Counted from the stretch's first letter, positions 24,868-35,930 are shown. The stretch is DNA of 64,000 nucleotides from Hofstenia miamia (GCA_004352715.1 SCFE01000007.1:3066412-3130411); one strand, 5' to 3'. The notes: generated by a model not told the origin, from the letters alone. Made by a program: numbers and translations.

Positions 24868-25218
24868 TCGAATGAAATTCAAAGAATTCGTCAATTGTGA
24901 AACGATTCTAATAGTATTTTAAATGATTCATTGTAATTACATGTTAATTGACATCAACAGATTTCAATAGATGCTAGAAATGGGTCTCTATGCTGAAAAA
25001 AAGAATTTTCGCAACTTGGCTAGACATATGTTTGCGCACTCAGATATATGTAAAATTAATATGAAAAGCTGACATAGGCTAAGCTACTAGAGCATTAGAA
25101 ACAAAGGTCAAACTTAGTTTGCCGAAAGCTTGCAAAACGTCAGATAGCAAGAAAAATTAATTTTCTTTGCTTAAAATAGGTAGCTTTCAATTAATCAAAA
25201 TATTGCAATGTATTTATT

Positions 25219-25260
<42 letters not shown>
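24868..25260 (+). repeat. repeated unit X, copy 1 (without transposon)
   Basis: From AAATTCAAAGAATTCGTCAA through GGTAGCTTTCAATTAATC to a TA run. Nearly identical to 26416-26779, with only scattered single-base differences. Here the TA run continues to 25260 without a transposon, whereas in copy 2 a Tc1-like element sits in the TA run, so this is the empty version. Confidence 0.85.
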
Positions 25261-25262
<2 letters not shown>

Positions 25263-25824
25263 AGGATATCTCAAGAACACTTTTCCAAATGAAGATAAAA
25301 GTGTGAGATCATGTGTAACTACTACTAAGGAAGTGCACTATTAAGAATTCGGATCTCTCTGTATATATAATTGCTTTTAATTGAGCTTACAGATCTGCTA
25401 TTTGCTTAAATTCCACGAAATGCGATCGTAATTTATAGATTTAAAATTTTTTTCTCGGCCTGTACTAGTCAGAAACTAACATCCAATATATCATTCAAAA
25501 GCCCTATTTCTGATGCATCTAACTATGAAAACAGAATCTAAATATGTTGAAAACTCATTGAGCTATTAGTGGCTAAATTTGGGCAGTGCGTGATTTTTTA
25601 GCCATCTGCACAAAGTTGTTGATCTACTAACTCTGGAACTTCAAGGTATATCGACTTGAAAATTTGTACAAAACATCTATTTCTGATGCGATTCAAGAAT
25701 ATATTAAAATTAGAATTTTTCGCAATAAAGATTTTGCACAATATTGGATAAATGCAAAAAAATTGGTCAAAAACGGCCAAAAAACAGCAAAGTAGGCAAA
25801 ATGGGAAATTTTGGTATGGGAGTT

Positions 25825-26415
25825 NNNNNNNNNNNNNNNNNNNNNNNNNNNNNNNNNNNNNNNNNNNNNNNNNNNNNNNNNNNNNNNNNNNNNNNNNNNN
25901 NNNNNNNNNNNNNNNNNNNNNNNNNNNNNNNNNNNNNNNNNNNNNNNNNNNNNNNNNNNNNNNNNNNNNNNNNNNNNNNNNNNNNNNNNNNNNNNNNNNN
26001 NNNNNNNNNNNNNNNNNNNNNNNNNNNNNNNNNNNNNNNNNNNNNNNNNNNNNNNNNNNNNNNNNNNNNNNNNNNNNNNNNNNNNNNNNNNNNNNNNNNN
26101 NNNNNNNNNNNNNNNNNNNNNNNNNNNNNNNNNNNNNNNNNNNNNNNNNNNNNNNNNNNNNNNNNNNNNNNNNNNNNNNNNNNNNNNNNNNNNNNNNNNN
26201 NNNNNNNNNNNNNNNNNNNNNNNNNNNNNNNNNNNNNNNNNNNNNNNNNNNNNNNNNNNNNNNNNNNNNNNNNNNNNNNNNNNNNNNNNNNNNNNNNNNN
26301 NNNNNNNNNNNNNNNNNNNNNNNNNNNNNNNNNNNNNNNNNNNNNNNNNNNNNNNNNNNNNNNNNNNNNNNNNNNNNNNNNNNNNNNNNNNNNNNNNNNN
26401 NNNNNNNNNNNNNNN
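25825..26415. other. assembly gap (591 N)
   Basis: Run of N separating two near-identical sequence units. A local assembly duplication or a real tandem repeat are both possible. Confidence 0.99.
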
Positions 26416-26779
26416 TTCAAAGAATTCGTCAATTGTGAAACGATTCTAATAGTATTTTAAATGATTCATTGTAATTACATGTTAATTGACATCAACAGAT
26501 TTCAATAGATGCTAGAAATGGGTCTCTATGCTGAAAAAAAGAATTTTCGCAACTTGGCTAGACATATGTTTGCGCACTCAGATATATGTACAATTAATGT
26601 GAAAATCTGACACAGGCTAAGCTACCAGAGCATTAGAAACAATGGTCAAACTTAGTTTGCCGAAAGCTTGCAAAATGCCTGATAGCAAGAAAAATTAATT
26701 TTCTTTGCTTAAAATAGGTAGCTTTCAATTAATCAAAATATTGCAATATATTTATTTTGAATATATATATATATATATA
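26416..26779 (+). repeat. repeated unit X, copy 2
   Basis: Begins inside the unit at TTCAAAGAATTCGTCAATTG and runs to the TA repeat at 26760-26779. A third copy is represented by its last 62 bases at 28548-28609. Each of copies 2 and 3 is followed by the same Tc1-like element. Confidence 0.85.
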
Positions 26780-27547
26780 CACTGCTGGAAATATGTATGC
26801 GAGAACCTTGCTATTTTGAATAAATAATGAACATTAATTGGATAGAGTGTGCCTAAAATTATAACTAAGTTTTACTTTGATTAAGAATAGAAAATTTGTA
26901 TATCTAATTCCATAAAATATTAATTTTTAATCAAAATTAGAAAACTTGTATTGGAAAAATGGAAAAAATTTTAACAAATGAGCATATCCGAAAACAGTAA
27001 ATTGAAAATAAGATACAAAAATTAATAATTGATGCAATACAAGCACTTTGCAACAAAATTGTCTCTTCTAATATTTTGTTGGGGGCTCCTTTGAGCGAAT
27101 AACAGCTTCAAGGCGATCAGGGATTGAAGCAAAAAGTTTTTCACTAAAGCTGTTGGGAATTGCATAAAATTTTTTCATTATTGCGCTCCACAGCTCATCT
27201 TCAGTGTGAAGAGTATGCTGTCCAATACGATATTTGACCTCTTTACACATATTTTAGATAATGTTAAGTTCTGGAGATTGGCAAGCACAGTCAGCAATGA
27301 TAGCAACCCCATTATTGTGGAGGAAATTGGTCATTTCTTTTGAGGTACGACATAGAGCACCATCGTGCTGATACATTGAATCACATGTAACGAGTGGCAA
27401 GAGTTCTCTTTCAAGAATCCTAGTATATTAAGAGTTGGGAGAGTACCAAGCCACACTTCCCTTTTGCGCCCCATAGCATTACAGACTTTCTACCATAATT
27501 CATGGTTTCCAAGTAAGTTGTGGCAAGAATCTGAACTTCTGCCCAGT
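26780..27547 (-). mobile_element. Tc1-like element, copy A (cut by gap)
   Basis: Starts CACTGCTGGAAATATGTATG directly after a TA run and is truncated by the gap at 27548. It is closely related to the complete copy at 28610-29888. The left end and the minus-strand transposase C-terminus are present. Confidence 0.85.
27068..27547 (-). pseudogene. Tc1-like transposase C-terminal half, copy A
   Basis: Minus strand, ending at TAG (27068-27070) after KEPPTKY. The second catalytic Asp is present in YQHDGALCRTSKEMTNF (about 27340-27377). The block that should hold the catalytic Glu reads CQSPELNII, then a stop, then NMCKEVKYRIG (about 27240-27290), so Glu has become a TAA stop. The N-terminal part lies in the gap. 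Dead by that stop alone. Confidence 0.9.
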
Positions 27548-28547
27548 NNNNNNNNNNNNNNNNNNNNNNNNNNNNNNNNNNNNNNNNNNNNNNNNNNNNN
27601 NNNNNNNNNNNNNNNNNNNNNNNNNNNNNNNNNNNNNNNNNNNNNNNNNNNNNNNNNNNNNNNNNNNNNNNNNNNNNNNNNNNNNNNNNNNNNNNNNNNN
27701 NNNNNNNNNNNNNNNNNNNNNNNNNNNNNNNNNNNNNNNNNNNNNNNNNNNNNNNNNNNNNNNNNNNNNNNNNNNNNNNNNNNNNNNNNNNNNNNNNNNN
27801 NNNNNNNNNNNNNNNNNNNNNNNNNNNNNNNNNNNNNNNNNNNNNNNNNNNNNNNNNNNNNNNNNNNNNNNNNNNNNNNNNNNNNNNNNNNNNNNNNNNN
27901 NNNNNNNNNNNNNNNNNNNNNNNNNNNNNNNNNNNNNNNNNNNNNNNNNNNNNNNNNNNNNNNNNNNNNNNNNNNNNNNNNNNNNNNNNNNNNNNNNNNN
28001 NNNNNNNNNNNNNNNNNNNNNNNNNNNNNNNNNNNNNNNNNNNNNNNNNNNNNNNNNNNNNNNNNNNNNNNNNNNNNNNNNNNNNNNNNNNNNNNNNNNN
28101 NNNNNNNNNNNNNNNNNNNNNNNNNNNNNNNNNNNNNNNNNNNNNNNNNNNNNNNNNNNNNNNNNNNNNNNNNNNNNNNNNNNNNNNNNNNNNNNNNNNN
28201 NNNNNNNNNNNNNNNNNNNNNNNNNNNNNNNNNNNNNNNNNNNNNNNNNNNNNNNNNNNNNNNNNNNNNNNNNNNNNNNNNNNNNNNNNNNNNNNNNNNN
28301 NNNNNNNNNNNNNNNNNNNNNNNNNNNNNNNNNNNNNNNNNNNNNNNNNNNNNNNNNNNNNNNNNNNNNNNNNNNNNNNNNNNNNNNNNNNNNNNNNNNN
28401 NNNNNNNNNNNNNNNNNNNNNNNNNNNNNNNNNNNNNNNNNNNNNNNNNNNNNNNNNNNNNNNNNNNNNNNNNNNNNNNNNNNNNNNNNNNNNNNNNNNN
28501 NNNNNNNNNNNNNNNNNNNNNNNNNNNNNNNNNNNNNNNNNNNNNNN
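27548..28547. other. assembly gap (1000 N)
   Basis: Exactly 1000 N, nominal size. It lies between two near-identical transposon copies. Confidence 0.99.
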
Positions 28548-28609
28548 GTAGCTTTCAATTAATGAAAATATTGCAATATATTTATTTTGAATATATATAT
28601 ATATATATA

Positions 28610-29888
28610 CAGTGCTGGAAATATGTATGCGAAAACCGTGATATTTTGAATAAATAATGAACATTAATTTGATAGCGTGTGCCTAAAATTATAACTAAGT
28701 TTTACTTTGATTAAGAATAGAAAATTTGTATATCTAATACTATAAAATATTAATTTTTAATCAAAATTAGAAAACTTGTATTGGAAAAATGTATTCGGCC
28801 ACCTGAAAAATTTTAACAAATGAGCATATCCGAAAAAAGTAAATTGAAAATAAGATACAAAAATTAATAATTGATGCAATACAAGCACTTTGCAACAAAA
28901 TTGTCTCTTCTAATATTTTGTTGGGGGCTCCTTTTAAGCGAATAACAGCTTCAAGGCAATCAGGGATTGAATCAAAAAGTTTTTCACTAAAGCTGTTGGG
29001 AATTGCATAAAATTTTTTCATTATTATGCTCCACAGCTCATCTTTAGTGTGAAGAGTATGCTGTCCAATACGATATTTGACCTCAGCAAGGATAGCAACC
29101 CCATTATTGTGGAGGAAATTGGTCATTTCTTTTGAGGTACGACATAGAGCACCATCCTGCTGATACATTGAATCACATGTAACGAGTGGCGAGAGTTCTC
29201 TTTCTAGAATTCTAGCATATTAAGAGTTGGGAAAGGCATATTAAGCGTTGGGAGTTGCGAAAGCCACACTTCCCTTTTGCGCCCCATAGCATTACAGACT
29301 TTCTACCATAATTCATGGTTTCCAAGTAAGTTGTGGCAAGAATCTGAACTTCTGCCCAGTTGGTCTCTTTATCAACATTCCTTTCGAAGAGTATAGCTCA
29401 AACTTTATTCATCTGAAAATATAACATTAGACCAATGTTCAAATGAATTGTCTCTCATTAAATTTTCCCACCTCACCTGGCGTAATCTTTAAGGTTAAGA
29501 ATGGCTTTCTAGGTGCCACGAAATTCCCAATTGAGTAATTCTTCAGGATGTTTCGCACAGTTTTTGCTGTCACAAAGTGACCATCAGCTCATTCCTTGCC
29601 AAATTCCTCTGAAGTCTTCCTGGGATTTCTCTTTCAAAGGCACATAATAGCTGCTTGGGAGGTTTTGGTCTTCTTTGGTCTTCTGGAATTTGGCTTCGTG
29701 GCAATATGTTTTCAGAATTGAAGCGTCTGATGATATCTCCGACAGTACTTCGAAGTCGCTCTATAAGATGAATTCCTCTTTCTGCAACCCCAAATCTAAT
29801 TAAAAAATAACTATGACTTTCTTGGCATCAATTTCTTAGAAATATTTATGACAAATCATGGGTCACCGAATTCTTTTTTCCATTAGTG
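28610..29888 (-). mobile_element. Tc1-like element, copy B (complete)
   Basis: 1279 bp between TA-run flanks. The left end is CAGTGCTGGAAATATGTATG; the right end read inward is CACTAATGGAAAAAAGAATT. The inverted ends are short and imperfect. It sits after the last 62 bases of repeated unit X, in the same TA-run position as copy A. Confidence 0.85.
28910..29800 (-). pseudogene. Tc1-like transposase pseudogene, copy B
   Basis: Minus strand. N-terminal DNA-binding scraps (STVGDIIRRFNSENILPRSQ near 29700-29760) are followed by the core with MYQQDGALCRTSKEMTNFLH (second catalytic Asp, 29110-29168). The reading then jumps from GVAILA straight to EVKYRIGQHT. Compared with copy A, 51 bases (17 codons) carrying the SPDLN-type motif and the catalytic Glu are deleted, in frame. 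A one-base insertion near 28934 then shifts the C-terminus. Dead. Confidence 0.9.
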
Positions 29889-30005
29889 TATATATATATA
29901 TATATATATANNNNNNNNNNNNNNNNNNNNNNNNNNNNNNNNNNNNNNNNNNNNNNNNNNNNNNNNNNNNNNNNNNNNNNNNNNNNNNNNNNNNNNNNNN
30001 NNNNN

Positions 30006-30037
<32 letters not shown>
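29888..30037. repeat. TA microsatellite with 95-N gap
   Basis: TA runs at 29889-29910 and 30006-30037 enclose the gap at 29911-30005. It lies about 0.6 kb upstream of exon 2 of the ovo-like gene. Confidence 0.95.
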
Positions 30038-30041
<4 letters not shown>

Positions 30042-30592
30042 AAGATTTGTAAATATAATTTTATACATTACTACTTAATCGCATTAGAGACTATATTGCT
30101 CACAAAATATGAATATTAAGGATTTATTAAACAGCTCTAAATGTCTGCATACGCTTAATGACTTCATGTTCATAGAAGTATTTAACGAATTTGTATTGAA
30201 TTTGGATCATTTCCCTAAATGATTTTGTAGTCGGGTAGGTTAAGGGAATCAAGAGTTCGTTCAGTTGATAAAATTGTTTGTCTGGTTAATGGTTCGATCA
30301 ACTACACTTTAATTATTAAATGTCCATTACAGAACAGACCTTTCTTTGAAATAATCCAGGCTTTTCGGTTCAAAATTCTTGACATCAAATATTTATAGAA
30401 ATATATTTTAAGGTGTTGGATGCACATTTATTTGAAGAAGCAAACGTTCTTTAGTAGGAGTAAAAATAATGCAGTTTTAAACGTTATTTTAAAGTATTTA
30501 AATAGGCTTTTTACAATTATGATGGTACCAATAAAATATAAATTTGTGTTTGGTTTTTTTATTTCATCTGCAAATTAATGCTATACATTTAT

Positions 30593-30970
30593 ATCTTAGA
30601 TGGAGATAATGGCAAAAATGTATCAAACAGCACGAATATTACCGAAATCTTAGATGGAGATAGTGGCAAAAATGTATCAAACAGCACGAATATTACCGAA
30701 ATCTTAGATGGAGATAGTGGCAAAAATGTATCAAACAGCACGAATATTACCGAAATCTTAGATGGAGATAGTGGCAAAAATGTATCAAACAGCACGAATA
30801 TTACCGAAATCTTAGATGGAGATAGTGGCAAAAATGTATCAAACAGCACGAATTTTACCGAAATCTTAGATGGAGATAGTGGCAAAAATGTATCAAACAG
30901 CACGAATATTACCGAAATCTTACATGGAGATAGTGGCAAAAATGTATCAAACAGCACGAATATTTCCGAA
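30593..30970 (+). repeat. seven-copy 54-bp tandem repeat in coding exon
   Basis: Seven units of exactly 54 bases with no length variation, encoding ILDGDSGKNVSNSTNITE with few changes (DGDN in unit 1, FTE in unit 5, LHGD and ISE in unit 7). Each unit includes ATCTTAGATGGAGATA, which copies the splice acceptor and first bases of the exon. The units are almost identical at DNA level, so expansion or homogenisation is recent. Confidence 0.97.
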
Positions 30971-31042
30971 ATACAATCTAGTCGCCATGCGACATACGGC
31001 AGAAGGAATTGGGACGAAATTTTGCCAAATAAAGCGGATGAC
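30600..31042 (+). CDS. ovo: ovo-like gene, exon 2
   Basis: Acceptor AG at 30598-30599 after TTTATATCTT; donor GTAAGT at 31043. The frame enters in phase 1 and leaves in phase 0. It encodes the repeat array and then SSRHATYGRRNWDEILPNK. The NWDE motif corresponds to the NWSE/NWDE motif that lies close to the N-terminus in this family. Acceptor use is inferred: the same TTAG occurs in every repeat unit. Confidence 0.75.
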
Positions 31043-32792
31043 GTAAGTACATGCTATTTCTACCGAAATATTATATTGCGATTCACAGATTCTACATTCT
31101 ATATAAAGCTGTTAATGCAATTTATTTTAAACACACTTGCTTATTGAAACACTTTAGCTGGTCCAGCAGAATGATGCTACAGAGACAGGAGCATATGCAG
31201 CCTCATCAACAACACCGCTCATATATATGAATCCATTTGTGCCGATTCCATCTATAATTCCTGATAATGTCCGATTGATGTATCCTACTTATCCATTTAT
31301 GTATCCGCAATTGTTTCCTAGCGGTACTTACTATAGAAGTTTTGCAAAGTACCATGAAATGATTGCGAATAACTTCACAACTCTACAGCCACCGGTGGCT
31401 TTTCGTACAAACGGAATTTCGAATGATATTAATTTTAGCAATATGACAAATCATCATTTCGCATCATCATATAATCCACCTCAGGAAGTTGCTCAAAGTA
31501 CTGAACTATTATCTAAATCCAATAGAGAAAATGTAAAACAAGCGAAGGCAGATAATGCAGTATCAACTACAAATTCGTCCAAACCGTTTATTTGTGAAGA
31601 GCGTAAAAAACAGTTTTCTCTTCGAAGAATACTCAAGAGGCATATGAAGTGTCACGGAGAACGCATCTATGATTGTTGGTATTGTGACAAATCATTCAAC
31701 GATATATTTGATTTAAAGCGACATGTTCGCATTCACACGGGTATGAGACTTTATACAAATATATATTACATGCATTTTTGTATTAAATTTAAAACTTGTA
31801 ATTAGCAGTTTCTTCATCTATTAAATATTTAAGCTAAAAATATGAATCAATTGTAATGTTCTATCCTTAATAGTGTGAAACTACGTAAAAATGAATGCAT
31901 TATTTGAAATTGAATATAATTGCCAACATCACAGCAACTACGCCATTCAATACTAACTTTTATATAAAAAGAATGTCTATAATACATTTATGCTTCCCCA
32001 ATTTGGTATGCTAATACAAGTGATGTTAATCTAAAATTTCAAAGAAGCTGTTCTTGTTGTTATTTAAATTTTAGTTTGAATAAAATAACAAATTGTTAAG
32101 GGAAAGAATTTGAAAGTATTCCCAAAAATTTACTTTTCATGCATTTCAGCTACAGGAATAAATTTTGGCTCAAAATTTTGCCCTTACAGATGAACACTTT
32201 GTCAATAGATGGGTTAATATCTAAGGAAGTTTTAAAATTCTTACTAGGCTAGCCAAAAAGTATTTAATCATGTAAAGAAAACTGATTACATTAGGATAGT
32301 TTCGACAAAGCTTTGCCATTCTTGGGAACTGCTAAATTTTGAGGTCACTACAGAAAATCAGTGAAGGCCTTGAAACTTACCTATTAAACTTCTGCTTAGG
32401 TGTACGGCCGTATCAATGTGATTTGTGCGAGAAGGCTTTCACTCAAAGGTGTTCACTTGAATCACATCTTAAGAAGATTCATTCCATTAAATTAAATTAT
32501 AGATTCAAAGAACGACGAAGTAAAATTTATGTTTGTGAGGTAAGTTTTTGCTTTTTATAATTTTTTTTATAAGAAATCGGGCTTGCAATCAACATTTCTT
32601 GTTTAGGACTGTAGTTTCATATCCAAATCTGGAAGTGATTATCAAGCGCATATTCGATTAGAACATCCTGATAGTGCTTGGCTTATATTTCGCAGAGATA
32701 AAGCACGCGAGCTAAAAATCGAAAAGATTCGAAAGCTCAAGAAAATAACTCAGGGATCAAGTTCGCGTTCTTCAAACCCAAATAAAGTGTGA
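30600..32792 (+). CDS. ovo: ovo-like C2H2 zinc-finger transcription factor
   Basis: Nuclear DNA-binding protein of the OVO/OVOL/Shavenbaby family, which controls epidermal and germline differentiation in animals. Four exons (30600-31042, 31158-31740, 32400-32539, 32607-32792) splice with consensus GT/AG junctions; with exon 1 at 20239 the model has 467 codons. Order: seven 18-residue repeats, the GRRNWDEI motif (about 151-158), a Pro/Tyr-rich linker, then four C2H2 fingers at about 309-332, 336-358, 364-387 and 403-426. Family signatures are FDLKRHVRIHTG, TQRCSLESHLKKIH and a KERRSK-x-YVCE link to finger 4. Finger 1 keeps Cys311, His327 and His331 but has Arg314 in place of the second Cys. 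The tail is basic. Identity is sure from the fingers; the N-terminal extent is inferred. Confidence 0.92.
31158..31740 (+). CDS. ovo: ovo-like gene, exon 3 (fingers 1-2)
   Basis: Acceptor AG at 31156-31157 (CACTTTAG) and donor GTATGAGA at 31741, phase 0 in and phase 1 out. It encodes a linker with PFVPIPSIIPDN and YPTYPFMYPQLFPSG, then finger 1 (degenerate, CEER) and finger 2 (YDCWYCDKSFNDIFDLKRHV) and ends in the HTG linker, whose Gly codon is split by the intron. Confidence 0.92.
32400..32539 (+). CDS. ovo: ovo-like gene, exon 4 (finger 3)
   Basis: Acceptor AG at 32398-32399 (CTGCTTAG) and donor GTAAGTTT at 32540. It encodes VRPYQCDLCEKAFTQRCSLE, then SHLKKIH and the link RFKERRSKIYVCE, the most diagnostic part of the OVO family. 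A broken duplicate of this exon with its flanks is at 41217-41346. Confidence 0.95.
32607..32792 (+). CDS. ovo: ovo-like gene, last exon (finger 4 and tail)
   Basis: Acceptor AG at 32605-32606 (CTTGTTTAG) and stop TGA at 32790-32792. Finger 4 uses Cys405 (previous exon) and Cys408, with His421 and His426, then HPDSAWLIFRRDKARELKIE and a basic, Ser-rich end. The HPDS after finger 4 is typical of the family. Confidence 0.93.
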   Translation, partial: DCSFISKSGSDYQAHIRLEHPDSAWLIFRRDKARELKIEKIRKLKKITQGSSSRSSNPNKV

Positions 32793-32934
32793 AATGTTTT
32801 GTATTTGTGTACTGTATTTGTTTTATTATTTTATTGTTTTTAACGTTATTGGTTCTAATCTCGGCTCGTTACATAATACCATTAAATGAGGGTAGTTTTA
32901 TCCCTATATTTTTTCATAGTTATTGATATTATTT

Positions 32935-32940
32935 AATAAA
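32935..32940 (+). terminator. poly(A) signal of ovo-like gene
   Basis: AATAAA 142 bases after the stop codon. Another AATAAA overlaps the stop region (32781-32786), but it lies upstream of the stop codon and so is less likely to be used. Confidence 0.55.
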
Positions 32941-33613
32941 CATTTGAAATATAATTTTAAAAAAGGTACATTGAATGAGAAAATAAGAAAAATGTGTGTA
33001 AACAAATTAAACTATTTATATGTTTGCTTCATAACCCATGTAAACGAGTGCTTTAGTTACCTTAAAAGTACATTACTCAGTAAAACCCATCTTTAAAATC
33101 TTGCATTTCTAAGATAATAACGCAATGTTTTAAGATATGAAATTACGATTTTCTAATGAGCAACTTATAAGATAACATGATATTGTTAAAAAAATTTTAT
33201 TGTTCTTTTAATTAAATGCAATGTTATTAAATTTTAAACATTTTCATGTTAAAATTCAAATTTGTTTCCATTTTGCGGTGTTGGAAAAAATTGCTTTGCT
33301 AAACATTAACTTTGCTAAACGCTGATGTAATGCAGCCTACTTAGCAATTTGAAAGAACTCTTTTATTAGGTCTAAATAATTTTATTTAACATTTTTCCTG
33401 AACAGTTTTCTGTATTTCTACTTTTAGCCTTGAGAATATCATTAACGTTTGGTGGGGTATATCTTATACGCTTCCTGCGCCACAGAAGAATCAACTAGGT
33501 CCAATATAATCCAAGATGTTAAATCCAATTAATTACCTAGCCAATTTCAATTTTTTATCCTATATTTCAGGGGCAAAATTTTCAAATGGGTTGGAGATTA
33601 AAAAATCTTAACC
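32941..33613. other. 3' flank, part of a duplicated block
   Basis: No gene. From about 33363 to 33600 (TATTAGGTCTAAATAA, GCCTTGAGAATAT, CATATATTTCAGGGG-like end) the sequence matches 41978-42236. A CAGGGG element start lies at 33571, shortly before the gap. Confidence 0.6.
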
Positions 33614-33837
33614 NNNNNNNNNNNNNNNNNNNNNNNNNNNNNNNNNNNNNNNNNNNNNNNNNNNNNNNNNNNNNNNNNNNNNNNNNNNNNNNNNNNNNNN
33701 NNNNNNNNNNNNNNNNNNNNNNNNNNNNNNNNNNNNNNNNNNNNNNNNNNNNNNNNNNNNNNNNNNNNNNNNNNNNNNNNNNNNNNNNNNNNNNNNNNNN
33801 NNNNNNNNNNNNNNNNNNNNNNNNNNNNNNNNNNNNN
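33614..33837. other. assembly gap (224 N)
   Basis: Run of N followed by a short TA run. Confidence 0.99.
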
Positions 33838-34989
33838 TATATATATTATAAAATTTCAATAAATACATGCCCATGTCCAGAGCCAGAATAAAGTTTTGCG
33901 GGGTTCTCCTTCATAATAAATTTAAATATAATAATAATTTTTCAAAAATAATATGCAATGATCAACGAATCGGATATATAAGCATACCATTCGATAAATT
34001 ATCATGAATTTTTACAAAACTCTAAAAAAATGTGTAAAAACTATTTATTATTTGAATTAATACGATTTATTTTTTATTAGAAACCTTTTTCCAGCCTTGC
34101 AGTTTAAAAATTATTTATGATTTCATTAATGTCAATGGCCAGTAGAGACAGATCCGTAGCAAGCATAAATCACATAAGCGGGTCGACACGCATTCAGGAG
34201 GAATTGATTAAAATTTCGACATTCCGTAAAATTTAAAGTATAATTTTCCCAAGACTGCACTATTTTAGTTTAATGTTGCATGCATTTACAGGGATGAAAA
34301 ACAATAAACGGCTAAAGGCAATAATTGCCAACACCATACAATAACGGAATGGACAGGAATTAAAAATTATTAATATTTATAGAGGACGATACCATATTTT
34401 ATAATTAATTATGATGAGATTTAACCATAAACACGCATTAAAAATGCCATTTCACGTTTGTAAATTATTACTACAAAGTAAGTATACGTTTTAGAATACA
34501 GTGAAGATCATTCATTATTTCTTATCACTTTTGCTTAATTTTTATTTTTGAAAATCCTGAACATATTTCTTTATAGTTCACATATAATGTGCATTTTGCG
34601 TGACATCGAGCAGAACAACAAATAATTCATAGTGACTTCACAAGGGTTGTTAGTACCAGTAACAGCATCTACACAAAATAAACTCACTAAATTGAAATAA
34701 TGTGTAGAACACGGATTTTAAAGCTTCTAGAATCAAATTTTGTTTCATCATAACCAAATATTTAAATAAACTTCAAAAAAATTGTTTACTGGTTCACCAT
34801 TGGTTTTTAAATAAAGTTTTAAAATAAAAATAATGTATTTTCAAACCTTTGTATAATACAAAAAGTATAAAAATACTTATTAAGGTTTAAAGTAAATTGT
34901 TTTCTCTAATTCCATTTCGTTGCAAATTGATGTTACTTAGCTACAAACTCTATTTTTTGAATATTCAAATATGTTTTTTTCTTTGGAGA
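33838..34989. other. AT-rich; includes LINE 3' flank
   Basis: No gene is seen. The part next to 34990 is probably the 3' untranslated part of the LINE fragment on the minus strand. Confidence 0.45.
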
Positions 34990-35178
34990 TTATTCTAATT
35001 TAAATTTTTTCTTAAGTTCTTTAAAACTTGATTCTTCTTTAATTTCAGGTGATAATCTGTTCCACAGATCAATACAGTAATTAATAAAACATGATTCTTT
35101 TTCTAAATTTAAATTTTCTATAGCACTTAGTTCTAACATTGTGTTTTGGTGAAATATCATTGATTGATCTAATTTTGA
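34990..35178 (-). pseudogene. LINE ORF C-terminus
   Basis: The minus strand reads through NTMLELSAIENLNLEKESCF, then INYCIDLWNRLSPEIKEESS, then FKELKKKFKLE and a natural TAA at 34990-34992. The DLWN-x-L-x-x-EI plus SFK-x-LKKKL pattern closes many CR1/Jockey-type reverse transcriptase ORFs. Only the last 60 or so codons remain, as expected for a 5'-truncated LINE insertion. It is intact in frame. Confidence 0.75.
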
Positions 35179-35459
35179 AAAATATTTGTAGTGATTTTAT
35201 ATATTCTATATATTATTTATTTATATCGCAATAAAAAACTATAGAAATTTGCTATTCTCATTGCTAATACTATACAATTGAAGAAATGAATAAAATATAT
35301 ATTGTAGAATGTAAATATGACACACTGACTTTGCAATATTTTCCAGATGCTATAAATGATCGTTTAAAAATAGCACAAATTGTGCCAAACGTTCAATATT
35401 ATGAAACTTTCGTTGGTTAATACATCCTTTTTAACAACCAAGTCCTATGTTTTAGTGAT

Positions 35460-35815
35460 TTCTTAGACATTACGGGCGAGTTCGAGTCGGGTTGGAACCC
35501 TAACTCGCGAGTTTGAGTCGAGTTACAATTATATTTAGACTTATTATTTTCGGTAGACTAAGCTATATATAAATAGGCTGCCTTATATAAATGTAGATAA
35601 AAGATAGAACACGCGAAACTAAATAAGAGAAACCATGCCTGAAGACTTACAATTTGGGGTAAATTATAAAAGTTTGTTGGATTCTTCAACATCATAGGTA
35701 ATCATGGACGAAAAATAGATGAAATTGAAGCAAATATCGAGGTGAGTTCGAGTACTCGAAATTTCGAGTTGAGATTTTAGCCCTCCAGTCGAGTTTGAGT
35801 ACTCGCAGGGCCCTA
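35460..35815. repeat. GAGTTCGAGT-word repeat
   Basis: Two clusters (GCGAGTTCGAGTCGGGTTGG at 35474-35493 and GAGTTCGAGTACTCGAAATT at 35742-35761, plus CGAGTTTGAGTACTCGCAGG) face each other over about 200 bp. Similar clusters are at 22505-22590 and 61525-61565. Probably the ends of a small non-autonomous element. Confidence 0.45.
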
Positions 35816-35930
35816 ATATATATATTAGACTAATATATATATTAGACTAAACAGCTTTCAACATTCTACATAGCATTGCACTCAAAATGAAATAGCAATT
35901 TTACAGACTAAGTATACACGCGTAATATAT

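Noticed and set aside
30589-30957. 122-codon open frame on the minus strand across the tandem repeat
   Set aside because: It is an automatic by-product of a 54-bp repeat that has no stop in this frame. The + strand frame carries the family motif and splice sites.
30593-30970. Regular repeats that could be taken for a CRISPR-like array
   Set aside because: There are no unique spacers; the units are head-to-tail, in frame, inside an animal coding exon.
35474-35493. GTTCGAGTC-like word as a tRNA B box (SINE)
   Set aside because: No A box or cloverleaf at the right distance; the word belongs to a GAGTTCGAGT cluster.
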